From Alphaproteobacteria bacterium (lineage in GTDB: Bacteria > Pseudomonadota > Alphaproteobacteria > Micavibrionales > Micavibrionaceae), in the NCBI GenBank assembly GCA_028277665.1, contig JANQFU010000046.1, forward strand, positions 21,121 to 85,120: DNA of 64,000 nt, written 5' to 3'. The translations under genes and the position numbers were made by a program. The notes under the pieces were generated by a model. The model had not been told where the DNA came from, searched no databases, and saw only the letters and a program-made list of their open reading frames with translations. Shown here in pieces: positions 37,528 to 48,034 of this stretch. Positions within the stretch are counted from its first letter, which is position 1, and every line of letters begins with the position of its first letter.

Positions 37528-38937
37528 ATGTCCGAAACCGAACCAAGCCTCCGGGATCAATTCCCGGTACCGGATCCCGAAAACGCCCAGGCAGCCTACG
37601 GCCTGAGCGACGAGACGATTGAAATCATCGTCGAGGCCCTGAACGAAGAAGATCATAATGCCGTCCGTCCCGTCCTTGAAGAAATGGACGAGCAGGACGC
37701 GGCAGAGCTTCTGGCCAAGATCGGCGGAGAACACCGCCGCCGACTCATCGAAAACCACGTCGACGTCTTCGATCCCTATGTCTTCTCGGAACTGGAGCCG
37801 GATCTTCAGGAAGACGTCCTGAACATGATGCCTGCCCGTCAGGTCGCGGCGATTGTCTCCGAACTGGACAGCGACGACGCCCTTGACCTGATCGTCGATC
37901 TTGATCCCGAGTTTCAACAGGAAATCATCCGCTACCTCTCGTCAAAAACGCGACTTGCTCTCGAAGAAGGCCTGAACTTCCCCGAAGACAGTGCCGGGCG
38001 GCTTATGCAGCGCGAGTTTGTCGCCGTCCCGCAATTCTGGACGGTCGGAAAAACCATTGACTATCTTCGTGCCGCCGGGGACGAACTCCCCGACGAATTC
38101 TTCGATATTTTCGTCATCACGCCCGCCTATCACGTCGTCGGCGATATCCCGCTGAACAGGATCCTGCGCTCAAGACGCTCCGTCAAAATCGAAGATCTGG
38201 CGCTGGAAGAGGTTCACACGATCCCCGCAGAAATGGATCAGGAAGAAGTCGCGCACCTCTTCCGGCGTGAGGGCTTTACCTCCGCGCCGGTTGTGGACAA
38301 TGACGACCGGTTGATCGGGGTCATTACCATCGACGATGTCGTCGACGTCATCGACGAAGAAGCGCAGGAAGACATCATGTTGATGGCCGGGGTCGAACAA
38401 AGCGACCTTTACCGCGCCATTTTAAAAACAACGACATCCCGTTTCCGATGGCTGTTCGTAAACCTCCTGACCGCGATTCTGGCCTCGATTGTGATTTCCC
38501 TGTTCGAAACCACGCTCGACCAGCTTGTCGCGCTCGCCGTCCTGATGCCCATTGTCGCGTCCATGGGCGGGAATGCGGGCACGCAAGCATTGACGATCGC
38601 CGTCCGGGCCATCGCCGCCCGGCAGCTTTCCGGTGCTAATGCCTGGCGCGTCATCTGGAAAGAAACCATTGTCGGCACACTGAACGGCATTGCGTTCGCC
38701 ATCCTGATCGGCGTTATCGCAGGGTTATGGTTTCATAATCCCACATTGGGGGCCGTCATCGCCGCCGCAATGATCTTGAATCTCATCGTCGCCGGCGTCT
38801 CAGGAGCCGGGATCCCGGTCATTCTTCACAAGCTCGGCAGCGACCCCGCAATCTCCTCGGCCGTCTTCCTGACAACGGTGACGGACGTCGTCGGCTTTTT
38901 CGCGTTTCTCGGCCTTGCCGCAATGTTTCTGATATAG
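37528..38937 (+). CDS. mgtE: Magnesium transporter MgtE
   Basis: A 469-aa Mg channel: N-terminal alpha-superhelical domain (residues about 25-155, LNEEDHNAVRPVLEEMDEQDAAELL), two CBS domains (about 155-280, TIDDVVDVIDEEAQED at the plug helix) and five transmembrane helices (about 305-469) with the pore motif MPIVASMGGNAGTQALT. GGAAGGAGG precedes the ATG, and the gene follows maeB by 18 bp, so the two are probably cotranscribed. Magnesium regulates gating through the N and CBS domains. Confidence 0.96.
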   Translation: MSETEPSLRDQFPVPDPENAQAAYGLSDETIEIIVEALNEEDHNAVRPVLEEMDEQDAAELLAKIGGEHRRRLIENHVDVFDPYVFSELEPDLQEDVLNMMPARQVAAIVSELDSDDALDLIVDLDPEFQQEIIRYLSSKTRLALEEGLNFPEDSAGRLMQREFVAVPQFWTVGKTIDYLRAAGDELPDEFFDIFVITPAYHVVGDIPLNRILRSRRSVKIEDLALEEVHTIPAEMDQEEVAHLFRREGFTSAPVVDNDDRLIGVITIDDVVDVIDEEAQEDIMLMAGVEQSDLYRAILKTTTSRFRWLFVNLLTAILASIVISLFETTLDQLVALAVLMPIVASMGGNAGTQALTIAVRAIAARQLSGANAWRVIWKETIVGTLNGIAFAILIGVIAGLWFHNPTLGAVIAAAMILNLIVAGVSGAGIPVILHKLGSDPAISSAVFLTTVTDVVGFFAFLGLAAMFLI

Positions 38938-39008
38938 GAACAAAGAACCGGCCCTCATCCCGGCTTCCGCCTGGATCCGGTTTTTTCAACAGAATTTGAG
39001 TATGCCCC

Positions 39009-39974
<966 letters not shown>

Positions 39975-40068
39975 TTATCCGAAAGGATAGGCAATCACAC
40001 GAACAGAGACAACTCCGAATTACGCCTTCCCTCTTGCGACGCGGGGCGGCGGGCGATATGACAGAGGC

Positions 40069-40959
40069 ATGAATTATCGTCATATTTATCATGCCGGCAA
40101 TTTTGCCGATGTCTTCAAACATGCACTCTGGCTTTGGGTTCTGGAATATTTGCGCCGGAAAGACAAGCCGTTTTTCGCGCTTGATACGCATGCCGGTCTC
40201 GGGATGTACGATCTTGAGGACGCGCGCGCCCGTAAAACCGCCGAAGCGCAGGACGGGATCGCTGCGTTATTCAAAGCCCGAAAGATCGGAGCCATCGACT
40301 GCCCGGCCCTGAATTCCTATCTGGATTTTGTTGCGGCGTGTCATCCGGAAAATTCCGGGAGCGGTTCGAAAATCCGCTATTATCCCGGCTCTCCGGAAAT
40401 TCTCGCCCGCTGCCTGCGCCCGGGCGACCGCGGCACGGTGATTGAGCTTCACCCGGAAGATGCGCCGTCAATTCAAAACCGGTACCGAAAGACGCCGGGG
40501 TTTCAGGTCGCGCAGAGAGACGGCTACGAGGCCGTCCGCGCCCTCCTCCCGCCGCCTGACGGCTGCCGCCGGGGAGCTGTGCTGATCGACCCGCCTTTTG
40601 AAGAGCCCGGAGAATTTTCGCGGATGATCCGCGCCCTCAAAGACGGGCACAAACGCTTTGCCACCGGTATTTATCTGTTCTGGTACCCGATCAAGGACAC
40701 GGCATCGATCCGGGATTGGCGCCGTGCCCTCGAAGACACCGGCATCCCGAAAATCAGCGCAGCGGATTTTTATCTTCGCCGCCCGGAGGATCCCTCCCGC
40801 CTGAACGGGGGCGGCATGGCCTTTGTCAATCCGCCCTACGGGTTATGCGATCTTCTGGCGAGAGACATGTTCCCCGCGCTGGCCGGAGCCTTTTCCGCCC
40901 ATGCCCCTAAGGCCTTCTGGGAGGTTCGCGAGATAAACGGGGAATGTCCTGTTTCCTGA
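40069..40959 (+). CDS. rlmJ: 23S rRNA (adenine(2030)-N6)-methyltransferase
   Basis: SAM-dependent methyltransferase that modifies A2030 of 23S rRNA. The 296-aa protein starts MNYRHIYHAGNFADVFKHA, the family hallmark, with the SAM-binding region FFALDTHAGLGMYDL and the N6-adenine catalytic motif LIDPPFE (D-P-P-F). The last part, LNGGGMAFVNPPYGL, is also conserved. It is monocistronic, divergent from mdh. Confidence 0.93.
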   Translation: MNYRHIYHAGNFADVFKHALWLWVLEYLRRKDKPFFALDTHAGLGMYDLEDARARKTAEAQDGIAALFKARKIGAIDCPALNSYLDFVAACHPENSGSGSKIRYYPGSPEILARCLRPGDRGTVIELHPEDAPSIQNRYRKTPGFQVAQRDGYEAVRALLPPPDGCRRGAVLIDPPFEEPGEFSRMIRALKDGHKRFATGIYLFWYPIKDTASIRDWRRALEDTGIPKISAADFYLRRPEDPSRLNGGGMAFVNPPYGLCDLLARDMFPALAGAFSAHAPKAFWEVREINGECPVS

Positions 40960-41044
40960 CCCCCTTCCCTTGCCTTGGGCCTTTCGTGCACCTATCTCTA
41001 TTTTGACAAGAATCAAAAACCACGCAACACAGGACTCTGATGCA

Positions 41045-41413
41045 ATGAAATCTTTTGCTTTCGCGTTTCTCATGCTTTTTATCTCATTCCCCGCACTTGC
41101 GGCAGAGCCTTTAAAATTAAAGCAGGTCGAGGCGGAATATGTCTGCATGGTCAACGACACTGTCTTCACAGAGCCGCAGATTGAAGTTCCCGTCGGAGAC
41201 AAGATCTATTACGGTTGCTGCTCAGGCTGCGTCGGTCTGCTCCAGGGCAGTGACGAATACCATACCGCTATCGACCCGGTCAGCGGGAAAGACGTCGACA
41301 AAGCGAGCGCGGTTATCGGCGTTTCTCCGGACCTCCAGGCTTATTATTTTGAGAACATCGAAAATCTGAAGGCCTACACCGGCACACAGCCGAAAGGTAC
41401 GGATACGGAATAA
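41045..41413 (+). CDS. Exported cysteine-rich protein (TRASH-like metal site?)
   Basis: A 122-aa protein. The ATG at 41045 gives a clean signal peptide, MKSFAFAFLMLFISFPALAA, cut before EPLK; the open frame further upstream is not used. The mature part has VCMVNDTVF and, 30 residues later, YYGCCSGCVGLL. This C...CCxxC pattern in a short fold resembles TRASH/YHS-type heavy-metal binding modules. Likely a periplasmic copper or zinc binding protein, but no metal gene is adjacent. It sits between rlmJ and rpmF. Confidence 0.75.
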   Translation: MKSFAFAFLMLFISFPALAAEPLKLKQVEAEYVCMVNDTVFTEPQIEVPVGDKIYYGCCSGCVGLLQGSDEYHTAIDPVSGKDVDKASAVIGVSPDLQAYYFENIENLKAYTGTQPKGTDTE

Positions 41414-41552
41414 AATCGCTTTTACGCGCGTGCCGGCCCCCCGAAAAATTTATGGATTGAAGGGGGCTTTCAAAAATAACTCTTGCATTTCCGGACTTGA
41501 ATCTATAAACAGCAGTTTCGGTTTTCCCAAGTTTAGATAAGGACAGAGGACA

Positions 41553-41732
41553 ATGGCTGTTCCGAAGAAAAAGACATCAAAATCCAAAAGAGACATGCGC
41601 CGCTCGCATCATGCGCTTGGCGCGGCAAACTGGATTGAAGATCAACATACCGGCGAGCCGGTTCTGCGCCACCATGTCGACCTGAAAACCGGCATGTACA
41701 AAGGCCGCCAGGTCATTACAGACCGGGATTGA
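41553..41732 (+). CDS. rpmF: 50S ribosomal protein L32
   Basis: A 59-aa protein read directly from the sequence: it begins [20 protein letters not shown] and continues [21 protein letters not shown] to GRQVITDRD. It is the classical short L32 start MAVPKKKTS; there is no zinc-binding CxxC pair. AGAGGA lies before the ATG. The rpmF-plsX-fabH-ihfA-merR order is standard for alphaproteobacteria. Confidence 0.96.
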   Translation: MAVPKKKTSKSKRDMRRSHHALGAANWIEDQHTGEPVLRHHVDLKTGMYKGRQVITDRD

Positions 41733-41827
41733 GTCCTCTCCACGCCTCCCCTGCCGCCTTTGCAGGGGTTGTCAGCGGTCTTCTCTCCCCCTAATATGCG
41801 CCGCAGGATTCACTACAGTGAACGAAC

Positions 41828-42886
41828 ATGTCATATGATTTTACAATTGCGCTTGACGCGATGGGCGGCGATTACGGCCCGGATGTAACCATACCGGGAG
41901 CAGCGAAAGCTCAGACCGCCCTCCCCGGTGCGTCTTTTCTCATTTTCGGCGATGAAAACCGTATTTCCCAGAAATTAAACCTCTATCCGGAGCTCACGGC
42001 CGTCAGTGAAATCCACCACACTACTCAGGTCGTCCGCAGTGAAGACAAACCCTCTGCCGCACTTAGAAACGGACGGAATTCCAGCATGCGCCTCGCGGTG
42101 AACGCCGTCTCGGACGGAGATGCCGCCTGCATCGTTTCCGGGGGAAATACCGGTGCCCTGATGGCCATTTCGAAACTCGTCCTGAAAACTCTGCCGGGCA
42201 TTCACCGCCCGGCGATTGCCAGCGTTTTTCCAACGATGCGCGGTGAAACCGTCATGCTCGACCTCGGAGCCAATGTATCCTGCGATGATGAAAATCTGGT
42301 TCAGTTCGCAATCCTTGGCGCCGTTCTGGACCGGGCCGTCCGCGGCGTGGAAAGACCGCGTGTCGGCCTCCTGAATATCGGTGTCGAAGAAATGAAAGGA
42401 AACGATCAGGTCCGGTCTGCGGCAAACGTCCTTCGCCATATCGATTTCCCAGGCCGTTTCGAAGGTTTTATTGAAGGAAACGATATCCCAAAAGGCACGG
42501 TCGATGTCGTCGTTACGGACGGATTTACCGGAAACGTCGCCATCAAGGTTGCAGAAGGCGTCGGAAAAATGATGGACCATTATATCAAGGATGCCTTTAA
42601 ATCCTCTCCTCTTGCCATGCTCGGCGCACTTTTATCATATCCCGCCCTGCGCAAACTCAAAAACAGGATCGATCCCCGCCATTACAACGGCGGTATGTTT
42701 CTCGGCCTTGACGGCGTTTGCGTAAAATCACACGGCGGAAGCGACAGTTACGGTTTTTCCCGCGCCATCATTACAGCCGCAGAAATGGTCCGGCACGGAT
42801 TCAACAAAAAAGTGGCCGCGGAAATCGAACATCTCGCCTCCCAGGAAAGCTTTTTGATGAATACCCAGACACTGGCGGAAGAATGA
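41828..42886 (+). CDS. plsX: Phosphate acyltransferase PlsX
   Basis: Converts acyl-ACP to acyl-phosphate, the first step of phospholipid acylation. The 352-aa protein starts TIALDAMGGDYGP (family hallmark), with IVSGGNTGALMA, MLDLGANVSCDDENL, GLLNIGVEEMKGND and VVVTDGFTGNVAIK. The stop overlaps the fabH start by 4 bp (ATGA), giving translational coupling. Confidence 0.97.
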   Translation: MSYDFTIALDAMGGDYGPDVTIPGAAKAQTALPGASFLIFGDENRISQKLNLYPELTAVSEIHHTTQVVRSEDKPSAALRNGRNSSMRLAVNAVSDGDAACIVSGGNTGALMAISKLVLKTLPGIHRPAIASVFPTMRGETVMLDLGANVSCDDENLVQFAILGAVLDRAVRGVERPRVGLLNIGVEEMKGNDQVRSAANVLRHIDFPGRFEGFIEGNDIPKGTVDVVVTDGFTGNVAIKVAEGVGKMMDHYIKDAFKSSPLAMLGALLSYPALRKLKNRIDPRHYNGGMFLGLDGVCVKSHGGSDSYGFSRAIITAAEMVRHGFNKKVAAEIEHLASQESFLMNTQTLAEE

Positions 42887-43875
42887 GCACGGAAACGACA
42901 ATCCTGCGTTCGGTAGTAACCGGCACCGGCAGTTATTTGCCGAAAAAAATCCTGACAAACCGGGATCTTGAGTCCATGGTCGAAACCAGTGACGAATGGA
43001 TCACACAAAGATCCGGTATCCGGGAGCGCCATATTGCAGACGACTCCGAAACAACCTCTTTTATGGCTACGGAAGCCGCCCGGCGGGCGCTGGAAATGGC
43101 CAAACTGCAGGGACGCGATATCGATGGCGTTATTGTCGGAACCGCGACGCCGGATCGTTCTTTCCCATCGGTGGCTACATCCGTGCAACGCCATCTCGGC
43201 ATTAAAAACGGGCCGGCCTTCGACCTTCAAGCCGCGTGTTCAGGATTTATATATGCCCTTTCCGTCGCCGACGCGCTTTTGAAACAAGGCCGGGACGGCG
43301 CGCGGCTCCTTGTAATCGGAGCCGAGAAAATTTCATCTCTTGTCAACTGGGCGGACCGGGCGACCTGTGTCCTGTTCGGAGACGGCGCCGGAGCCGTCGT
43401 CCTGGAAGCCAGACACGGAACAGGAGACAGACGGGACCGGGGAATTCTTTCCACGCATCTGCATGCCGACGGAACGCATCAAGACATCCTGTACACAGAC
43501 GGCGGCGTCTGCACGACCGGGACGTCCGGTTTTATTCATATGGAAGGAAAAGACGTTTTCCGGTATGCGGTCAACTATATGAGCGAGATCGTCAACGAAA
43601 TCCTCCTCCGGAACGAAATTACGGCGGATCAGGTCAACTGGCTTTTGCCTCATCAGGCCAATCTCAGAATTATTGAAGGCACCGCAAAAAAACTCGGCAT
43701 GCGCAAAGAACAGGTTATCGTTACAGTCGACCGCCACGGAAATACCTCTGCCGCATCCATTCCTCTCGCTTTTGATGAAGCCGTTCGGGACGGACGCGTC
43801 AAACCGGGAGACCTGCTGATGCTTGAAGGACTGGGAGCCGGGCTGACCTGGGGCGGCGCGCTCCTGAGATACTGA
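42883..43875 (+). CDS. fabH: Beta-ketoacyl-ACP synthase III
   Basis: Starts fatty acid synthesis by condensing acetyl-CoA with malonyl-ACP. The 330-aa protein starts MSTETTILRSVVTGTGSYLP; the frame is open upstream within plsX but the ATG at 42883 is the coupled start. Catalytic Cys lies in FDLQAACSGFIYAL, His in WLLPHQANLRI and Asn in VDRHGNTSAASIPLA. Ordinary gene in the plsX-fabH-ihfA run. Confidence 0.97.
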   Translation: MSTETTILRSVVTGTGSYLPKKILTNRDLESMVETSDEWITQRSGIRERHIADDSETTSFMATEAARRALEMAKLQGRDIDGVIVGTATPDRSFPSVATSVQRHLGIKNGPAFDLQAACSGFIYALSVADALLKQGRDGARLLVIGAEKISSLVNWADRATCVLFGDGAGAVVLEARHGTGDRRDRGILSTHLHADGTHQDILYTDGGVCTTGTSGFIHMEGKDVFRYAVNYMSEIVNEILLRNEITADQVNWLLPHQANLRIIEGTAKKLGMRKEQVIVTVDRHGNTSAASIPLAFDEAVRDGRVKPGDLLMLEGLGAGLTWGGALLRY

Positions 43876-43975
43876 TCTCTTTGTTTCTTTTTTGTGATCA
43901 CACCCCGAGAGAGAATTGACCTTTCCTTTTGAAAAGGGTAGGCTCGACAGGTAATCGAACAGAAATGGGGAAGTT

Positions 43976-44272
43976 ATGTCCAATCGAACCATTACCAGGG
44001 CCGATCTGACGGAAGCAGTTTACGGCGAAGTCGGTCTCTCTCGCAACGAATCTGCGGATCTTGTCGAAGCCGTTCTTGGAGAAGTCGAGGATGCGCTCGT
44101 AAAAGGCGACGGCGTTAAAATTTCATCCTTCGGAAGCTTTTCCGTGCGTGAGAAAGGCGAAAGAATCGGACGAAACCCGAAAACCGGCGTCGAGGTGCCG
44201 ATTCTTCCACGTAAAGTACTGGTCTTCCGGGCGTCCCACGTCCTGAAAGACCGGATTAACGCGGGCGAATAA
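43976..44272 (+). CDS. ihfA: Integration host factor alpha subunit
   Basis: A 98-aa DNA-bending protein of the HU/IHF family. Signatures: [21 protein letters not shown], the DNA-binding arm [20 protein letters not shown] with the intercalating Pro, and VSF-like [15 protein letters not shown]. Its beta partner is not in the window. GGGGAAGTT precedes the ATG. The position after fabH and before a MerR gene is the standard alphaproteobacterial order. Confidence 0.95.
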   Translation: MSNRTITRADLTEAVYGEVGLSRNESADLVEAVLGEVEDALVKGDGVKISSFGSFSVREKGERIGRNPKTGVEVPILPRKVLVFRASHVLKDRINAGE

Positions 44273-44341
44273 AGCCGGCAGGTGCGCGGAGCCTGTATCA
44301 AACGGCAAAGACAGAATAATAACACGTGAAAGGCTGGCAAA

Positions 44342-44995
44342 ATGTCATCTGAATCGGCAACCAGTATGCGGAACAAAACAAGCGCAGGGAAAAGCGAACC
44401 TCCGGCGAAGACAACAGAACAGGGCAAGGCAAGACAAACGATAGGTACAGTTGTGAACCGCGACCAGATTCAAAGTTTCCGCGGCCATGATCAGGACGGT
44501 ACGGCCGCCCGGAAAGCGGCCGGAGCCTTTAAAACCATTAGCGAAGTTGCTGATGAGATCGGCGTTCAGCAGCATGTTCTGCGTTTCTGGGAAACGAAAT
44601 TTTCGCAGGTCCGGCCTTTAAAAAGAGGGGGCGGACGCCGTTACTACCGCCCTGAAGACGTCGATGTCCTCAAAACCATTCATCACCTTCTTTATACGCA
44701 GGGCTATACGATTAAAGGCGTACAAAAACTTCTGCGCGGTCAGGGGAAACATCAGGTCATTAACGGGGAATTTTCCGCTCTTGCCGCCGGAGATTTTTCC
44801 GCGCCGGATCATTTCCCCGACACGCCTTCCCGTCTTTCTGCCGAGAGCCGGCCTTCGCAGACCCCGGGAGTTCCCGGATCTGCGGACGCGCCTTCAGCTT
44901 CCACCTCAACAGCAGCCGGTCTGAGCGAACATCAGAAGACAGCCCTTCAGGCCCTTCTTTCGGATTTGAAGGGTATGAAAGACGAAATTATATAG
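44342..44995 (+). CDS. MerR family transcriptional regulator
   Basis: A 217-aa regulator. The MerR winged helix is at residues about 58-125: [22 protein letters not shown], then [21 protein letters not shown] and [15 protein letters not shown]. The N-terminal 55 residues are polar and low complexity, and the C-terminus ends in a short helix ([16 protein letters not shown]) without metal-binding Cys, so the effector is not a classic metal or oxidant. This orphan type always follows ihfA in alphaproteobacteria; its targets are not known. Confidence 0.92.
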   Translation: MSSESATSMRNKTSAGKSEPPAKTTEQGKARQTIGTVVNRDQIQSFRGHDQDGTAARKAAGAFKTISEVADEIGVQQHVLRFWETKFSQVRPLKRGGGRRYYRPEDVDVLKTIHHLLYTQGYTIKGVQKLLRGQGKHQVINGEFSALAAGDFSAPDHFPDTPSRLSAESRPSQTPGVPGSADAPSASTSTAAGLSEHQKTALQALLSDLKGMKDEII

Positions 44996-45020
44996 GAAGC
45001 TCTGCAAAAATCTCTTTTTC

Positions 45021-45091
45021 GTCATCCCCGCGAAAGCGGAGATCTTTCAACTCTTTGTTTCTAAAAGATTCCCGCCTTCGCGGGAATGACG
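45021..45091. repeat. GTCATCCCCG palindromic repeat, copy 3
   Basis: GTCATCCCCGCGAAAGCGGAG, spacer, GATTCCCGCCTTCGCGGGAATGACG. Located 26 bp after the merR stop. The right arm is the same as in copy 1, while the left arm carries one change (GCGGAG for CGGGG). Confidence 0.85.
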
Positions 45092-45206
45092 ATTTTTGTA
45101 TTAATAGAGGTTTTTCCAGAGGTTCCCATACTCTTCCCACCGGATGATGATTTCCGGATGATGATTTCTTGCGTTTCCTTTGGAGTTCAGGTAAAAGTCT
45201 TTCCGT

Positions 45207-45283
45207 CGGAGCGTGGCGCAGTCTGGTAGCGCACTTGCATGGGGTGCAAGGGGCCGGAGGTTCGAATCCTCTCGCTCCGACCA
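45207..45283 (+). tRNA. tRNA-Pro(GGG)
   Basis: A 77-nt cloverleaf: CGGAGCG acceptor arm pairing with CGCTCCG, A discriminator, encoded CCA. The anticodon loop ATGGGGT in stem CTTGC/GCAAG gives anticodon GGG (proline). The T loop is TTCGAAT. It shares the D-arm sequence with the TGG isoacceptor at 28865. Confidence 0.97.
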
Positions 45284-45300
45284 TCAGCCTTCGCACTTAA

Positions 45301-45446
45301 CACCCCTCAATTTTGTCATTGCGAGCCCGCGGAGCGGGCGCGGCAATCCAGAATCTTACAGATTTAAACACTTTTTCTGGATTGCTTCGTCGCCTACAGC
45401 TCCTCGCAATGACGGAAAAGAAGACCTTTCACGAAATTGAGGGGTG
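45301..45446. repeat. Nested 146-bp palindromic element (GTCATTGCGAG type)
   Basis: Three nested pairs: outer CACCCCTCAATTT (45301-45313) with AAATTGAGGGGTG (45434-45446); middle GTCATTGCGAG (45315-45325) with CTCGCAATGAC (45403-45413); inner CAATCCAGAA (45344-45353) with TTCTGGATTG (45375-45384). The GTCATTGCGAG...CTCGCAATGAC core is a widespread bacterial intergenic palindrome type. Located just after tRNA-Pro. Confidence 0.85.
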
Positions 45447-45512
45447 GTAAGGCCTTCGCACTTCGTGCTTTGGAATGCAGGGGCTATCTGGTAAAATTTT
45501 TGTTTTAGCGAC

Positions 45513-47990
45513 CTACTGTAAAAACAGCCGGGCGAGGCGGTCGCGGGCGTCCATGGCGGCTTCCATGTCGGGCATACCGGCTTCATGTGCGAAGGACAGA
45601 TAGCGCCCGGCCGTTTCTTCCTGAACGAATAAAAGGGCGGCGCCGCTTCCCTCCTGTCCGTCCGGAGATACGACACACGCGATCTCGTAGCCGACAAGTC
45701 CCTCTCCTTCGTACGAGCGCGAAACGGCAAAATCACCGACGCAACGCTGCCGCGCCCGGCCGATAAAACGATCGGCAAAACTCTCGAGTGAGGGCATATC
45801 GCTGCTCCGGTATAGCTCGGCGTTGCCGACTACGTTTCCGGCCTGCCAGCGCCAGGCTTTCTCTGCCGCGCCCGGGTCGGAGGGACGAGGCGGGACATCC
45901 GTTGCAATACCTGCCTGTTTCAAAAGCGCCGTGACATCCGGAACGAGCCGGCTTACCGAGGAAACAGGACGCGTGGATTGCGCCGCGGCGAGCTTAGGCT
46001 CCTCCCAGACAAGTTTTCTGTCAGGTTTTCTGGAAAGCCGCTCCTCTTTCAGTTTTGCAACTTCCTTTTGAAGGTCCGACACAACGCCGCGCGTCGAAGA
46101 AAGCTCCGTTTCAAGATCTTTACGCTCTTCACGAAGACGTTTCAGGTCGCGCTCCATTTTGTCGTAATTGTGACGGCTTGCCTCAAGATCGCGCGAGGCT
46201 TTGGTTCTGGAAAGACCGGTTTCCGCGACTTCCGCCGTCAAACCGGTAATTCTGGAGGCCATTGTCTCTTTTTCCCTGCGCAGATCCGCAAGGTCTTCCT
46301 GCAGGGATCTGATCAGTTCTTCTTTTCCGGACGCAAGCGCCTGACCTTTGGCTTTGGCATCTCCCGCTTCTGCGGTTGCGGCGGCCAGAGCGTCCTGCGT
46401 CCGGCTCAGACGTTCGCGCAAAGAAGCCAGAACCTGCTCCAGAGAAATCAGACGGGCTTCGTAGCCGCCATTGCGCTCCTTCAGATTTTTTGCCTGCTGT
46501 ATCAAGTCCGCGTTCTGGCGTTTCAACTCTTCATTTTCGGCCAGAACGTCACCGATTTCTTCCCTGACTTTTTCCGCAACGACTCCAGCCTGGTCGGCAA
46601 GTCTGGCATTGGCCGTGCTTAAAGCTTCCTCAAGATCCATAAGATGGCGGCGCTGTTCTTTGGATGCTGCGGCCGGATCGAAGAGCATGGCTTCCAGACG
46701 AATTTTATCTTCCTTGCACGCCGCTTGTTCCTGTTCGCGCTGAAGACCGATCCGCTCCAGCTCCCGCTCCAGCTCGTTATAACGGCGCGTAGCCGTCTCG
46801 AGATCCCAGTTCCCATCCGAATCCGACAAACGCCGGGATTCGAGATCCGCACGAACGGAAGCCAGATCCTTGCGGAGTTTTCCGTTTTCATCCTTCAATG
46901 CGGCGAGTTTGTTTTTCAAAAGCTTGATTTCCTGCGCCTTCACAAAATCAACAGTGCCCGCCGATACGGCAGCGGCAGAGCCGGAGGCGGAGACAGTTTC
47001 CTCAGCCGGTTCCGGTTGCTTCTGCGGGCAGTTGTTTTGGTCTGCGGCAAAAGCGGAGCTTTTATGCGCCAGTTGCTCCTGAAGCTGCGCCCGGACCTGT
47101 TCAAGATCCCGGACACGTACATGCATCGCCTGCAGGCGGTTTTTGTAGTCTGCGATTTCCTTCTTATAATCGATCCCGCCATATTCGTCCTGAGATGTCG
47201 GAGGCCGGGTTTTTGCCGAAAAAGCGCCGGCTTGCACTCCGGTGCGAATCTGGCGGCGCAAATCTTCGTTCTGAGTCTTCAGGAGGGCTATCTTTTCTTC
47301 CAGTTCCTGCAGGGCCGTTTCTTGCCCCGCCCCCTCACCGTAAGAGTCCTTGAGCGTTTCTTTCTGCTTCAAAAGCGCGGCTTTCAATCGCGCATTCTCC
47401 TGACGAAGCGATTCGAGGAGGAGATCGTCCTGTGAAGTCCGGGATTCCGGCGCGGGTGATGAGGAGGTTCCCAAAGGTGTACGGACATCTGAAACCTGGG
47501 CCTGTAACGGCCTGTTTCCTTGTTCCACACATACTTGCAAAGACGCATTGGCTTCAATCATATCGGGCAGAGCGAGACGGTAGAGCGTTCCGGAAAGGTC
47601 GAGCTCCAGCATCTTTGCTTTTCTAATGGCTTCAAAAAATGAAGGTTCCTTGAATTGAAAGACAAACGACGTTTCGGAATCGGGGGGTCGGGAAGAGGCG
47701 TTCAGAACCCGGTTTCCGGCTTTCAGGCTCAGGTCATAAACACCCTCGGGATTGACGGTTCCGGGAAAATCGACAGCCAGAGACGTTGCTCCGGCCGCAT
47801 TCCGCGCGAAAGAGAGATAAATATTCCCCGGATATTCGCGTGAGATCGTGCAATACGGCGGCTGCGCCGCAAGACCGGCCCGGGACAGGTTCCAGCCTGA
47901 AGCCGGGCGAATCAGGTCATCTGCAGCCTGTACAGGCCCCGGCAACGCACCAAAAAAAATAATGAGAATGAATGTTGTTATGCCCCTCAT
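45513..47990 (-). CDS. Large exported coiled-coil protein, function unknown
   Basis: Not recognised beyond its architecture. The 825-aa protein has a signal peptide (about residues 1-22, ending GPVQAAD), a beta-rich N-terminal domain (25-155), and a long coiled coil (about 190-690, many heptads such as LQELEEKIALLKTQNEDLRRQ and ELERELERIGLQREQ), then a globular C-terminal domain (about 715-825) with two Cys (QRCVGDF and YEIACVV) that could form a disulfide. It should be periplasmic or surface-exposed. It is 44 bp downstream of the TcpQ-like gene on the same strand, so the two probably act together, perhaps at the envelope. Confidence 0.8.
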   Translation of the reverse strand: MRGITTFILIIFFGALPGPVQAADDLIRPASGWNLSRAGLAAQPPYCTISREYPGNIYLSFARNAAGATSLAVDFPGTVNPEGVYDLSLKAGNRVLNASSRPPDSETSFVFQFKEPSFFEAIRKAKMLELDLSGTLYRLALPDMIEANASLQVCVEQGNRPLQAQVSDVRTPLGTSSSPAPESRTSQDDLLLESLRQENARLKAALLKQKETLKDSYGEGAGQETALQELEEKIALLKTQNEDLRRQIRTGVQAGAFSAKTRPPTSQDEYGGIDYKKEIADYKNRLQAMHVRVRDLEQVRAQLQEQLAHKSSAFAADQNNCPQKQPEPAEETVSASGSAAAVSAGTVDFVKAQEIKLLKNKLAALKDENGKLRKDLASVRADLESRRLSDSDGNWDLETATRRYNELERELERIGLQREQEQAACKEDKIRLEAMLFDPAAASKEQRRHLMDLEEALSTANARLADQAGVVAEKVREEIGDVLAENEELKRQNADLIQQAKNLKERNGGYEARLISLEQVLASLRERLSRTQDALAAATAEAGDAKAKGQALASGKEELIRSLQEDLADLRREKETMASRITGLTAEVAETGLSRTKASRDLEASRHNYDKMERDLKRLREERKDLETELSSTRGVVSDLQKEVAKLKEERLSRKPDRKLVWEEPKLAAAQSTRPVSSVSRLVPDVTALLKQAGIATDVPPRPSDPGAAEKAWRWQAGNVVGNAELYRSSDMPSLESFADRFIGRARQRCVGDFAVSRSYEGEGLVGYEIACVVSPDGQEGSGAALLFVQEETAGRYLSFAHEAGMPDMEAAMDARDRLARLFLQ

Positions 47991-48034
47991 ATGCCTGCCC
48001 TTTCCCGGGTCAAAATATATCTGCGGGTTTAGTT

